Source of the DNA: JBCCEJ01 sp039030335
GTDB lineage: Bacteria; Pseudomonadota; Gammaproteobacteria; HK1
Reading direction: 5' to 3'
NCBI GenBank assembly: GCA_039030335.1
Contig: JBCCEJ010000027.1
Coordinates: 1 to 63,994 of the forward strand
Length of the DNA stretch: 63,994 nucleotides
Positions within the stretch are counted from its first letter, which is position 1. Each line of letters opens with the position of its first letter. Positions 34,078-41,927 of the stretch are shown here, in pieces. Under the pieces are notes generated by a model, which searched no databases, was not told the origin of the DNA, and saw only the letters and a list, made by a program, of their open reading frames with translations. A program made the translations under genes and the position numbers.

Positions 34078-34542
34078 TCATGCGCTCGTCTGGCTATCGT
34101 CGCCAGCAATTGATGGTGCTCTTGCGGCAGGTCTTTGCCGTTCGTAGCGCTGCTCGCCGCAACTGATCGCACCGACCGGCAGCCAACCTGCGGTTTCGTA
34201 GAACATTTGCGCGCGGGTCCCGCATTCAGTCGTGAGCCAGACCGTCGTCAGGCCCTGAGACCAAAGCCAGTCCAGCATCGTGTCGTGCAAGAGCCGTCCA
34301 AAGCCGCGGCTCTCGTAGGCCGGATCCACGAACAGCGCCCACACGTTACCGGTTGCTGCGTTGCCGATCGCGAACGCGACGACCGCCCCGTCCCGTTCGA
34401 TTACCCATCCGCGCCCGGGGCTTGTGATCGCTTCTTCTACATCGGCGCAAGATATGACCGTGGATGTGAGGCGATTCTCGCGCACCGCATGGCGTACGCG
34501 CATCATGTCAGTGACGTCGGATGACTGGGCAATTCTCACCAT
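34078..34542 (-). CDS. GNAT family N-acetyltransferase
   Basis: 154 residues from the ATG at 34542 (MVRIAQSSDVTDMMRVRHAVREN). Shows the GNAT order: motif D-like GRGWVIERDGAVVAFAIG, motif A VWALFVDPAYESRGFGRLLHDTMLDWLW with the acetyl-CoA loop (R-x-x-G-x-G/A type, here ESRGFGRLL), and motif B TTECGTRAQMFYETAGWLPVG. Substrate unknown. The frame stays open far upstream, but that part lacks similarity and is Arg-rich, so it is not included. It is divergent from the fructosamine-kinase-like gene. Confidence 0.88.
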   Translation of the reverse strand: MVRIAQSSDVTDMMRVRHAVRENRLTSTVISCADVEEAITSPGRGWVIERDGAVVAFAIGNAATGNVWALFVDPAYESRGFGRLLHDTMLDWLWSQGLTTVWLTTECGTRAQMFYETAGWLPVGAISCGEQRYERQRPAARAPSIAGDDSQTSA

Positions 34543-34866
34543 GACCGGACAACTCCATCGATGCCGGGCGCTCGCGTTGCCAGATTCTCGCCGGCTCCAT
34601 TTCCGGCGCGCCAGCCGCGCGAGATGCCACCCGGCCAATGGACCGGGCCAATCGGCACTGTGCGGCGGTTGGAGAACCAGCTTGGCACGGCACCCGACGC
34701 CGGCTGCGCATTTCCCGAGGCCGCCGCCCGCGCGACGTGATGATAACTGGCTCCCGATACCGTCGTGTCTACACAATCGCCACCTCGCCGTCGAGTCGGT
34801 TCTCTCGGGAAGCCCGCAGCAGTGCCGCGCTGAACCCGAGCGGCCCCATGAACCACGCGGCTCCTG
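34543..34866. other. Divergent gap between acetyltransferase and kinase-like gene
   Basis: About 324 nt. I see no gene, repeat or clear promoter. Several frames are open but Arg/Ser/Pro-rich and without ribosome sites. Confidence 0.4.
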
Positions 34867-35721
34867 ATGCGATCGCTCGGTTCTCAGGTCGCAGACCATC
34901 TCGGCGCTCGCGTCGTGTCAATCGTGCCGGTGTCTGGCGGCGATGTCGCCGAAGCTTTCAAAGTCGTCCTGGATGATGGCACGAGCGCCTTCGCGAAAAC
35001 CCACCGCAACCCGCCGGCGCGGTTCTTTACGACAGAAGCCGCGGGTCTCAGCTGGCTCCGCGATGCGGGCACCGTACGCGTGCCGCGGGTTTTGGCCGTT
35101 TCCGACGACCCGCCGTTCCTGGTGCTTCAGTGGATCGACATCGGTCGCGAAACGAGCTCCACCGAAGCTGATTTCGGGCGCGCGCTGGCCGCGCTCCATC
35201 AGTGCGGTGCGGCGTCTTTCGGTAGAGAAGACGGTCGCCGAACCGGCAGCCGTGGGTTGCCGAACGACCCGTGCGCTACCTGGCCGGCATTCTATGCGCA
35301 CAATCGTCTGTTGCCGCTGGCAAAACTGGCATCCGATAGTCGCGCGCTACCGGGCGCCAGTGTTCGAGCGATAGAGTCGATCGCTTCGCGCCTCGATGAT
35401 CTAGGTGGTCCGGCGGAGCCACCCGCACGCCTGCACGGCGACCTATGGGCCGGTAATCGTGTCATCGATCTGCACGGATCGAGTTGGCTCATCGACCCTG
35501 CCGCGCATGGCGGCCATCGTGAATTCGACCTGGCCATGATGCGGCTCTTTGGAGGATTTGGAGAGACTTGCTTCGATGCGTACGCAGAAGTGACGCCGCT
35601 CGCCTCAGGGTGGCGCGAGCGCGTGCCGTTACACCAACTCGCACCGCTGATCGTGCACGCGATCAAATTCGGGGGCGGTTATGTCGGGGCAACCGGCCGG
35701 GCTCTCGCTGCGTTCAACTGA
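34867..35721 (+). CDS. Fructosamine kinase family protein
   Basis: 284 residues, the FN3K length. An N-terminal ATP-binding lobe has FAKTHRNPPARFFTTEAAGLSWLRDAG (the K and E of the kinase lobe) and VLQWIDIG. The catalytic part has ARLHGDLWAGN (the HGDLW-x-x-N loop) and IDPAAHGGHREFDLAMMRLFGGF, the FN3K metal-binding segment. The family phosphorylates ketoamines on glycated proteins or small molecules for deglycation. It contains only the kinase domain. The start is the first ATG; no strong ribosome site precedes it. Confidence 0.9.
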   Translation: MRSLGSQVADHLGARVVSIVPVSGGDVAEAFKVVLDDGTSAFAKTHRNPPARFFTTEAAGLSWLRDAGTVRVPRVLAVSDDPPFLVLQWIDIGRETSSTEADFGRALAALHQCGAASFGREDGRRTGSRGLPNDPCATWPAFYAHNRLLPLAKLASDSRALPGASVRAIESIASRLDDLGGPAEPPARLHGDLWAGNRVIDLHGSSWLIDPAAHGGHREFDLAMMRLFGGFGETCFDAYAEVTPLASGWRERVPLHQLAPLIVHAIKFGGGYVGATGRALAAFN

Positions 35722-35851
35722 GCCTTGCCATGCCGCCAGGCGGCGGGCGTGTTGGTCGCCTTATCGGGCGCGGTAGCCTGGCTCGGCCGGCCGAGTCAGG
35801 CAGCAGTTGCAGGGCACGGCCGACCTCACGCGATGGCAAACGATGCGGGCT

Positions 35852-36859
35852 TCACGTGGGCGCATGCCCTCCCGTGCGCAGATGTGCTGCGAAGCTTTCA
35901 ACGTCGATGTTGCCGCCGCAAACGATGATGCCGACGCGCTTGCCGGCAAGTGCCTGTTGAAGCGGACCGGTGGCGGCCGCGTACGCTGCCGCGCCGGCCG
36001 GCTCGGTGACAAGTTTCAGCTCCGTGTAGAGATCCACCATGCCCCGGCACATGGCGACGTCGTCGACTTTGACGAGCGCGTCGAAATACCTGCGGCAAAC
36101 ACCTAGCGTGTATGGCTCCGTCATCGGTGGAGCGAGACTGTCGGCGATGGTGTTGTTGGTAACCCCGCTCACCGGTGCCCCGCGAGCGAAGCTCTGGTGG
36201 ACCACATCGGCACCTTCCGGTTCGACGCCGATCATCTGGCAGTCTGGCTGTAGCTGCTTCAACGATGCGGCGATTCCCGCGCCGAGTCCGCCACCGCCGA
36301 GCGCTACGATGCAGGCGTCGAGGGGTTCCGACTGTGCGTCTAGTTCCAGCCCGATCGTACCCGTTGCGGTGACCAGCGTTTCACCCTCGAAAGGATGGAT
36401 AAAAGTGCGTTCCTCTTCCCGCGCGATGTCATCGACCATCTGAAACCCGGTCATGCCGTCGCTTGCCATCAAGAGCTCAGCACCGAGTGCCCGCACGGCC
36501 GCAACTCGCGCGGGGTTGGCTGATTGCAACATGACCACCTTCGCAGAGGTGCCCAGAACGCGGGCCGCGTACGCCACCGCGATAGCATGATTGCCGGCAC
36601 TGATTGCCGTGACTCCGCGGGCCCGTTCCGGCGCGCTGAGCGCCATCACGCTCGCGACCGCGCCCCGTGCTTTGAACGAGCCGGTCCGCTGCATGAGTTC
36701 GAGTTTGAAAACGAGCGTCGCATCGAGCCCGCTGACCTTGTGCGCCCGGTCGCCGGTCCACTCGATCACAGGTGTCCGGTCGACGTGTGGTGCCAACGAT
36801 GCGGCGCTAAGTCGAATTGCATCGATGTTCGGCGAAGGAGGGAGGACATCGGTGTTCAA
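35852..36859 (-). CDS. PLP-dependent threonine/serine dehydratase family enzyme
   Basis: 335 residues if started at a TTG (36859) that has AGGAG about 10 nt upstream; no ATG fits. PLP-binding lysine in TGSFKARGA (about 58-66), SAGNHAIAVAYAA substrate/PLP loop, and the phosphate-binding Gly-rich loop ALGGGGLGAGIA (about 185-196). No regulatory ACT domain, so it resembles the short catabolic threonine dehydratase or serine racemase group. Converts L-threonine or L-serine to 2-oxoacid and ammonia; the precise substrate cannot be decided. Convergent with the FN3K-like gene. Confidence 0.85.
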   Translation of the reverse strand: MNTDVLPPSPNIDAIRLSAASLAPHVDRTPVIEWTGDRAHKVSGLDATLVFKLELMQRTGSFKARGAVASVMALSAPERARGVTAISAGNHAIAVAYAARVLGTSAKVVMLQSANPARVAAVRALGAELLMASDGMTGFQMVDDIAREEERTFIHPFEGETLVTATGTIGLELDAQSEPLDACIVALGGGGLGAGIAASLKQLQPDCQMIGVEPEGADVVHQSFARGAPVSGVTNNTIADSLAPPMTEPYTLGVCRRYFDALVKVDDVAMCRGMVDLYTELKLVTEPAGAAAYAAATGPLQQALAGKRVGIIVCGGNIDVESFAAHLRTGGHAPT

Positions 36860-37084
36860 GAGGATGAGACTCCTGCGGTGTCGCGCTCTGGATAGTTTGA
36901 ATCTGTCAGGGCTGCTGGGCGGCGGCCCATCGAGATGGCGTTTGCGCATCGACCGCCACAGTCTAGCTGGATTCGGGGCCGGGCCCGTAAATGATGCGGG
37001 CGTGTCGTAAACCGTTATTCTTGGCGACTTTCCTGTCCGTGGAACCGACGGGCGCGAAGTGTACATAGAAGGAGCGACCCGAAC

Positions 37085-38383
37085 ATGATCGACATAGGGC
37101 AACAGATGGCTGCGGTGCTGGACGCGCTCGGCCTCGACCGCGTGCATCTGGTCGGATGGGGATCGGCCGATTGGGGCCCGACAGTCAGTGGATATGCCGA
37201 CCGCATCAGTTCACTAACTCTCGCTTTCCCGGCACTGAGGCTCGGCACCCCGGACCAGATCGAGCCACCGGTGCTTGGCTTTACCTCCGACCAGGGTAAC
37301 GGCCCCGTCAATGCCGCGCGCCTGCGGTCCAGAGCGACCGCTTTGCGGGAGGTCGAATTTGCCGGCTACAACGCGGCGCTCTGGAACGATGTCATCGCCG
37401 ACAATGCGGCGACCATGGAATCGAGCATGCGCGCCTTCTTCGCGGAGCACCCGATCCCGGGCGTCGTGATGCGTGCACAAGATGGTCAGGTTGGTGAGAT
37501 TCGTTACACGGTGCGCGGAGAGGGGCCGCCGCTCGTCGTGTTGCCCATCGGGCTCGTGCCGGGTCAGTGGGATGCGGTTACCGGGTCACTGGCAGACGCG
37601 TTCACGATCGTAACACTCGGCGGCGCACCGCTCGGGATGGTCGCCACGTTAGAGTCGCGGGCCGAGTCTGGCTACGGCAAAGTTGTGCGGACCCTGCTCG
37701 ACGAGTTGGAGCCGAAGCCCGCAGACCGGGTGCTCGAAGTTGGCTGCGGGCCCGGGTCACTGTTGCGTGAGCTCGCGACCCGCCATCAGTTCGACCAGCC
37801 TCTTCGGGGCGCCGACATCAATAACTATCTGATGGATGAAGCGCGCGCATTGAACGCTAGCGCCGGACTCGCTGAACGCATCGAAATCACGCACGGCAAC
37901 GCGGAAGCTCTGCCCTTCGAAGACGGCGAATTCGATCTGCTCTACTGCTCGACAGTGCTCGAGGAAGGGCATGCCGATGCAATGCTGGGCGAGTTTCTGC
38001 GCGTGCTGAGGCCCGGTGGACGCCTGGCGGTAGCCGTACGCTCGATGGATATGCCCTGGTGGGTCAACATCACCGGCAACGACACACTACGCAGTCAGTT
38101 GAATTCCCTCGCGCCCCGTACCAGTTCTGGAGCCGGCCCCGGCGGTTGCGCTGATGCGAGTCTTTACGCGCGGGTCACGCGCGCGGGCTTTCAACAGGTA
38201 CGCATGCGGCCTCAGCTCGCCATCTATTGCGCCGATGCGCGCTGCCTGGAAGTGCGCGAGCGCCTGCTGGCTATGCTGACGGGCGACGAAGCCGCCGAAT
38301 TTTCGGAACTCGCAACGGCGGCCGAGTCAGCTGGCACCTTCTTCGTCGCGGAACCCTTTCACGGCGCGACCGCGCGGCGCTGA
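37085..38383 (+). CDS. Methyltransferase fused to incomplete alpha/beta-hydrolase segments
   Basis: 432 residues, ATG with AAGGAG nine bases upstream. Residues 1-60 look like the middle of an alpha/beta hydrolase (LDALGLDRVHLVGWGSADWG, nucleophile-elbow-like but not G-x-S-x-G). Residues 138-185 look like the start of one (IRYTVRGEGPPLVVLPIGLVPGQWDAV). From about 200 a class I SAM methyltransferase follows: motif I VLEVGCGPG (216-224), ITHGNAEALPFEDGEFDLLYCSTVLEEG and LRVLRPGGRLAVAVRS. The hydrolase parts look like swapped remnants and are probably non-catalytic. The substrate is unknown. Confidence 0.82.
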   Translation: MIDIGQQMAAVLDALGLDRVHLVGWGSADWGPTVSGYADRISSLTLAFPALRLGTPDQIEPPVLGFTSDQGNGPVNAARLRSRATALREVEFAGYNAALWNDVIADNAATMESSMRAFFAEHPIPGVVMRAQDGQVGEIRYTVRGEGPPLVVLPIGLVPGQWDAVTGSLADAFTIVTLGGAPLGMVATLESRAESGYGKVVRTLLDELEPKPADRVLEVGCGPGSLLRELATRHQFDQPLRGADINNYLMDEARALNASAGLAERIEITHGNAEALPFEDGEFDLLYCSTVLEEGHADAMLGEFLRVLRPGGRLAVAVRSMDMPWWVNITGNDTLRSQLNSLAPRTSSGAGPGGCADASLYARVTRAGFQQVRMRPQLAIYCADARCLEVRERLLAMLTGDEAAEFSELATAAESAGTFFVAEPFHGATARR

Positions 38384-38454
38384 GTGGTGGCACGTCGCCG
38401 GTCGGGGTCAGCCTGCCGCTGATGCGTCAGAATTCGTTCGCGTCTAACGAGAAG

Positions 38455-39162
38455 TCAGCGAAAGTTGAAGGTGTTGTTACCGCTCTTCACGGCGAATTTG
38501 TACATCCCGGCCCGCTTCAGTCCGCCGGCCCGGCAGTTCGCGGCCTTATCCGCATTGCCGATTTTGAATTTGCGGCCGGGGTTGATGCACATGGTTGCGT
38601 CGCGGCCAGCCAGGTCTCCTGATTTCGTGGTGGCGTGCAGGTAGATATCGCCTTCGTACTTACGGTCGGACCAGAGTCGCCTGCAGTTACCCGCGTCGAC
38701 TTTCCACCAGCCTTGTGTGACCCAACCGGTCGCGGAACCGTTGCGCGGTGGACGCACGTAGTGCGCGACGACGGTCCAGATCGGTCCGTTCCGACGATTG
38801 CAGATGCTCAGGTTCGCGCCGACCTCGACAATGCACCAGACCTTGTTGCCCTGGTAGCGCCAGCGGGTTGTGCCGTGGGCACGGGAGCAGACGCGACTCA
38901 GATCGATACTGCGTAGTTTGGTCCAGAAATAGGTGTTGAAGCCCGGCGCCTGTACGCCGCACCTGAACTTTCTGAGCTTGGCGTTATAGCCGGCAAACTG
39001 CAGCTTTTGCGACGCACAGTATTGCTTGAGGTTCACGCGCACTTGTTTCGTCGCCGCGGCCGCCGTGGGGGCGTACGCGATGGTGCCGGCGCAAAGGCAG
39101 GCTTCCAAGAACAGGGCCGTGGCGACGGCGCGACCGCGTGGTCGCGAGTTGATGAGGGTCAT
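38455..39162 (-). CDS. Secreted DUF1036-like protein
   Basis: 235 residues with a signal peptide (about 1-36, AVATALFLEACLCAGTIAYAPTAAAA). The C-terminal half is DUF1036-like: LSICNRRNGPIWTVVAHYVRP, GWVTQGWWKVDAGNCRRLW, and IYLHATTKSGD (about 118-185). It contains about ten cysteines, suggesting disulfides and a periplasmic or extracellular location. The N-terminal half (Cys-rich, RVNLKQYCASQKLQF) is not recognised. Function of the family is unknown. Confidence 0.8.
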   Translation of the reverse strand: MTLINSRPRGRAVATALFLEACLCAGTIAYAPTAAAATKQVRVNLKQYCASQKLQFAGYNAKLRKFRCGVQAPGFNTYFWTKLRSIDLSRVCSRAHGTTRWRYQGNKVWCIVEVGANLSICNRRNGPIWTVVAHYVRPPRNGSATGWVTQGWWKVDAGNCRRLWSDRKYEGDIYLHATTKSGDLAGRDATMCINPGRKFKIGNADKAANCRAGGLKRAGMYKFAVKSGNNTFNFR

Positions 39163-39533
39163 GTAATGCCTTTTGTTGAGCTGATGAGAGCGCCCGCCAG
39201 ATGTTGTTACAGCGTCACACCCCGTGCGATCTCGTCATCGGATCGTAACGCGTGACGAGGTCGTTTAGGGTCACGCAACTGAGTTTTCGGTTTTGCTTAA
39301 GTGCGTGCACCCTCGCCTGGCGCCAGGCGCTTCGTCGACCGGACCCTGGCCGGTACCGCCTCGCCGCAAAGGCCAGCCCAGCGGCCGCAACGGGAATGCG
39401 CTGGCGCGCAATGGTGACGTCCGTCCGTTACCATGCTGACGTGTTCGGATGCGGTCGTTTGCCGGTTCCTGGCGGTATCCGCTGTCGTCGAACACGGTCC
39501 CCGGGCGTTTGCCCAATATCAGTTGGAGATACG
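39163..39533. other. Divergent gap between DUF1036-like and TPR genes
   Basis: About 370 nt. No gene recognised; the frame in phase with the downstream TPR gene is open but is not protein-like and lacks a ribosome site. Promoters for both flanking genes should lie here, but I cannot point to them. Confidence 0.4.
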
Positions 39534-41210
39534 ATGGACGAGTATTTTGACCTGGGCACCTACGAGAGGACGGTCACGACTGACGTGCCGGAGGCCGAGG
39601 TCTGGTTTAATCGCGGCCTGAACTGGTGCTATGCGTTTCATCACGCTGAAGCCATCCGTTGCTTCGATCGGATGATCGCACTCGATCCCGCGTGCCCGAT
39701 GGGCCACTGGGGCAAGGCCTACGCCACCGGGCCGTACTACAACATTCCATGGGCCAAGATGTCCGCGGCGGGACGCGTCGCGGCGCTGGAGATCACGTAC
39801 GAGCATTCGCAGCGTGCCCTGGAACTGGCGGCATCGGGTCAGGCGAGCGACGTCGAAAAGGCACTCTGCGAAGCGTTGACCAGCCGCTTTCAGGCGCCAC
39901 AGGTTGCCGACACCGATATCCTCTCCGACTGGGACGACGCCTATGCTGAAGCCATGCGCAGGGTGCACGCACGCCATGCCGATGACTACGACGTCGCGGC
40001 GCTATGTGCGGAGGCGTTGATCGTTCGCACACCCTGGCAATTGTGGGATCTCGAAAACCGCGTCGCCGCACAAGGCACGGACACCGTAGAGGCGATCGGG
40101 ATCGTCGAGCGCGGGCTCGCCGAGGTGAAGCGCTCCGGCGCGGCGGCGCATCCCGGGCTGCTGCATTTCTACATCCACATCATGGAGATGTCGCCCGAGC
40201 CTGAGAAGGCACTGGAGGCCGGCTATGAGTTGGAAGCACTGCTACCTGACGCGGGGCATCTGGTACACATGCCGTCGCATATCTACGTGCTCTGCGGTTT
40301 GTACGAGCGGACCATCACGTCGAACCAGCAGGCCGTGGTCGCCGATGAGAAGTACCTGCAGCAATACCCCGAACTCGGCATCTTTCATATCTACCGGCTG
40401 CACAATCTTCACTTTCAGGTCTACGGTGGCCTGTTCTCGGGACAGTACCAACCGGCAATTCGCGCAGCTGAGCTGATGTGTGCTTCGGTCCAACCGGACT
40501 ATCTGCGGGTGGACAACGCTTTCCTGGTCAACTATCTCGAAGCGTTCTACGGCATGAAGGCGCACGTTCAGATCCGCTTTGGCAAGTGGCAAGCGATCCT
40601 GGACGAACCGCTTCCGGCCGAGCCGGCGCTGTTCTGTGTCTCCAGCGCGTTCTGGGAATACGCGAAAGGTATCGCGCACGCGGTCCTCGGGAATATTGCG
40701 CAAGCCGACCAGCAGCGCAGTGCGCTGCGACAGGCACTCGCCCGCATTCCCGAACAACGGCTGGTTTTTCACAACGAAGCCCGGGACATCGTCGCGATCG
40801 CCGTGGCCATGTTGGACGGGGAGTATGAGTATCGGCGCGAGAACTATGCTGACGCCTTTGAACATCTGCGTCGTGCTGTGCACCTCTACGACACGCTGAA
40901 CTACTCCGAACCGTGGTCGTGGATGCAGCCGCCGCGGCATGCGCTGGGCGCGCTGCTGCTGGAACAAGGCCACGTGGAGGAGGCTGCCGAGGTCTATAAA
41001 GCCGACCTCGGACTCGACGCGACACTCGTGCGTCCGTCGCAACACCCGGACAACGTCTGGAGCCTGCACGGCTATGCCGAATGCTGCGAACGTCTCGGTG
41101 ACCACGACGGTCATCAGCGTGCCACGGCCGCGCTCGCCAAGGCCTCGGCGGTGGCGGACATTCCGATCACGGCGTCGTGTTTTTGCCGTAAGTCGCGCGC
41201 GGCTGGTTGA
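39534..41210 (+). CDS. Large tetratricopeptide-repeat protein
   Basis: 558 residues from the ATG at 39534 with GGAG six to ten bases upstream. Starts with VWFNRGLNWCYAFHHAEAIRCFDRMIALDPACPMGHWGKAYATGP, a strong TPR motif pair also containing the HHxEAIRCF signature of a family of soluble TPR proteins. Later helices contain HPGLLHFYIHIMEMSPEPEKALEAG and VHMPSHIYVLCGLYERT. No signal peptide or membrane segment, so cytosolic. The conserved His/Trp residues hint at more than scaffolding, but no enzymatic role is known to me. Confidence 0.85.
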   Translation: MDEYFDLGTYERTVTTDVPEAEVWFNRGLNWCYAFHHAEAIRCFDRMIALDPACPMGHWGKAYATGPYYNIPWAKMSAAGRVAALEITYEHSQRALELAASGQASDVEKALCEALTSRFQAPQVADTDILSDWDDAYAEAMRRVHARHADDYDVAALCAEALIVRTPWQLWDLENRVAAQGTDTVEAIGIVERGLAEVKRSGAAAHPGLLHFYIHIMEMSPEPEKALEAGYELEALLPDAGHLVHMPSHIYVLCGLYERTITSNQQAVVADEKYLQQYPELGIFHIYRLHNLHFQVYGGLFSGQYQPAIRAAELMCASVQPDYLRVDNAFLVNYLEAFYGMKAHVQIRFGKWQAILDEPLPAEPALFCVSSAFWEYAKGIAHAVLGNIAQADQQRSALRQALARIPEQRLVFHNEARDIVAIAVAMLDGEYEYRRENYADAFEHLRRAVHLYDTLNYSEPWSWMQPPRHALGALLLEQGHVEEAAEVYKADLGLDATLVRPSQHPDNVWSLHGYAECCERLGDHDGHQRATAALAKASAVADIPITASCFCRKSRAAG

Positions 41211-41360
41211 TGGTCGGAGCGTACTGGTTACGTGCGGCCGCTGCCGCGTGGGCTGGTGGCGGATTGGAAGTTCAGTCGAGGTGCGCGCCCTGGGTGTTCC
41301 CGCGCCGGGTTTCGACAGTTTCTACTCCAGGCGGCCAACGAAGCGCGCGGCGATAACGGA

Positions 41361-41927
41361 TTACTTCGGGACCGGCGGCGCCGGTCCCGGAGCCGCGTGC
41401 GCCGTTGTGAGCAGCTTTTCGATGAGCTCTGTCGCCGGAGTGGCGTCCCATTGCAATGCGCCGATATGCCGGCCCAACCAGTCCCCGTCCCCGGTGACGA
41501 TCAAGGTCGTGGGGTAGTGGTCGGCCAGCGTCAACGGGACCCAGTCGGCTTCGTCAGACGCCGCGAAGGCCGGCAGATGACGGATGGCGAAGCGTCGATA
41601 GAAATGCCGGCTTGCAAACGGCTGGTCGAACATGGCGACTGGCAGTACCAGCAGCCCCCGACCAGCGAATTTCGCCTGTAGCCGGTCGAGTGAGGGCATC
41701 TCGTGGGCGCACGCATGGCACCAGCTGCCCCACATTACGATTAGCGTTACCGGCCGCAGCACGCTGCGAATGTCTGTCTCGCCGTCAGGCCCGGATACGC
41801 GCAAAGGCGGGAGTTGGCGCACTGGCTCGAACCAACGGATGGTAGCGATGTCGTCACTCAGCAGCTGAGCGGCAGCGACTGGCGCAAGCACGCCGCCGAG
41901 GAGGAGCAGGGCCAGCGCGCGGATCAT
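41361..41927 (-). CDS. Periplasmic thioredoxin-like (TlpA/ResA-type) protein
   Basis: 188 residues. A signal peptide (about 1-20) is followed by a thioredoxin fold with the active site W-C-H-A-C (Cys70, Cys73) inside LIVMWGSWCHACAHEMPSLDRLQAKF, and the cis-Pro loop HYPTTLIVTGDG (about 137-148). It would exchange disulfides or reduce cysteines outside the cytoplasm. Its ATG overlaps the stop of the TPR/DUF7477-like gene by 4 nt, so it is the last cistron of the five-gene operon, whose members contain cysteines it could act on. Confidence 0.88.
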   Translation of the reverse strand: MIRALALLLLGGVLAPVAAAQLLSDDIATIRWFEPVRQLPPLRVSGPDGETDIRSVLRPVTLIVMWGSWCHACAHEMPSLDRLQAKFAGRGLLVLPVAMFDQPFASRHFYRRFAIRHLPAFAASDEADWVPLTLADHYPTTLIVTGDGDWLGRHIGALQWDATPATELIEKLLTTAHAAPGPAPPVPK

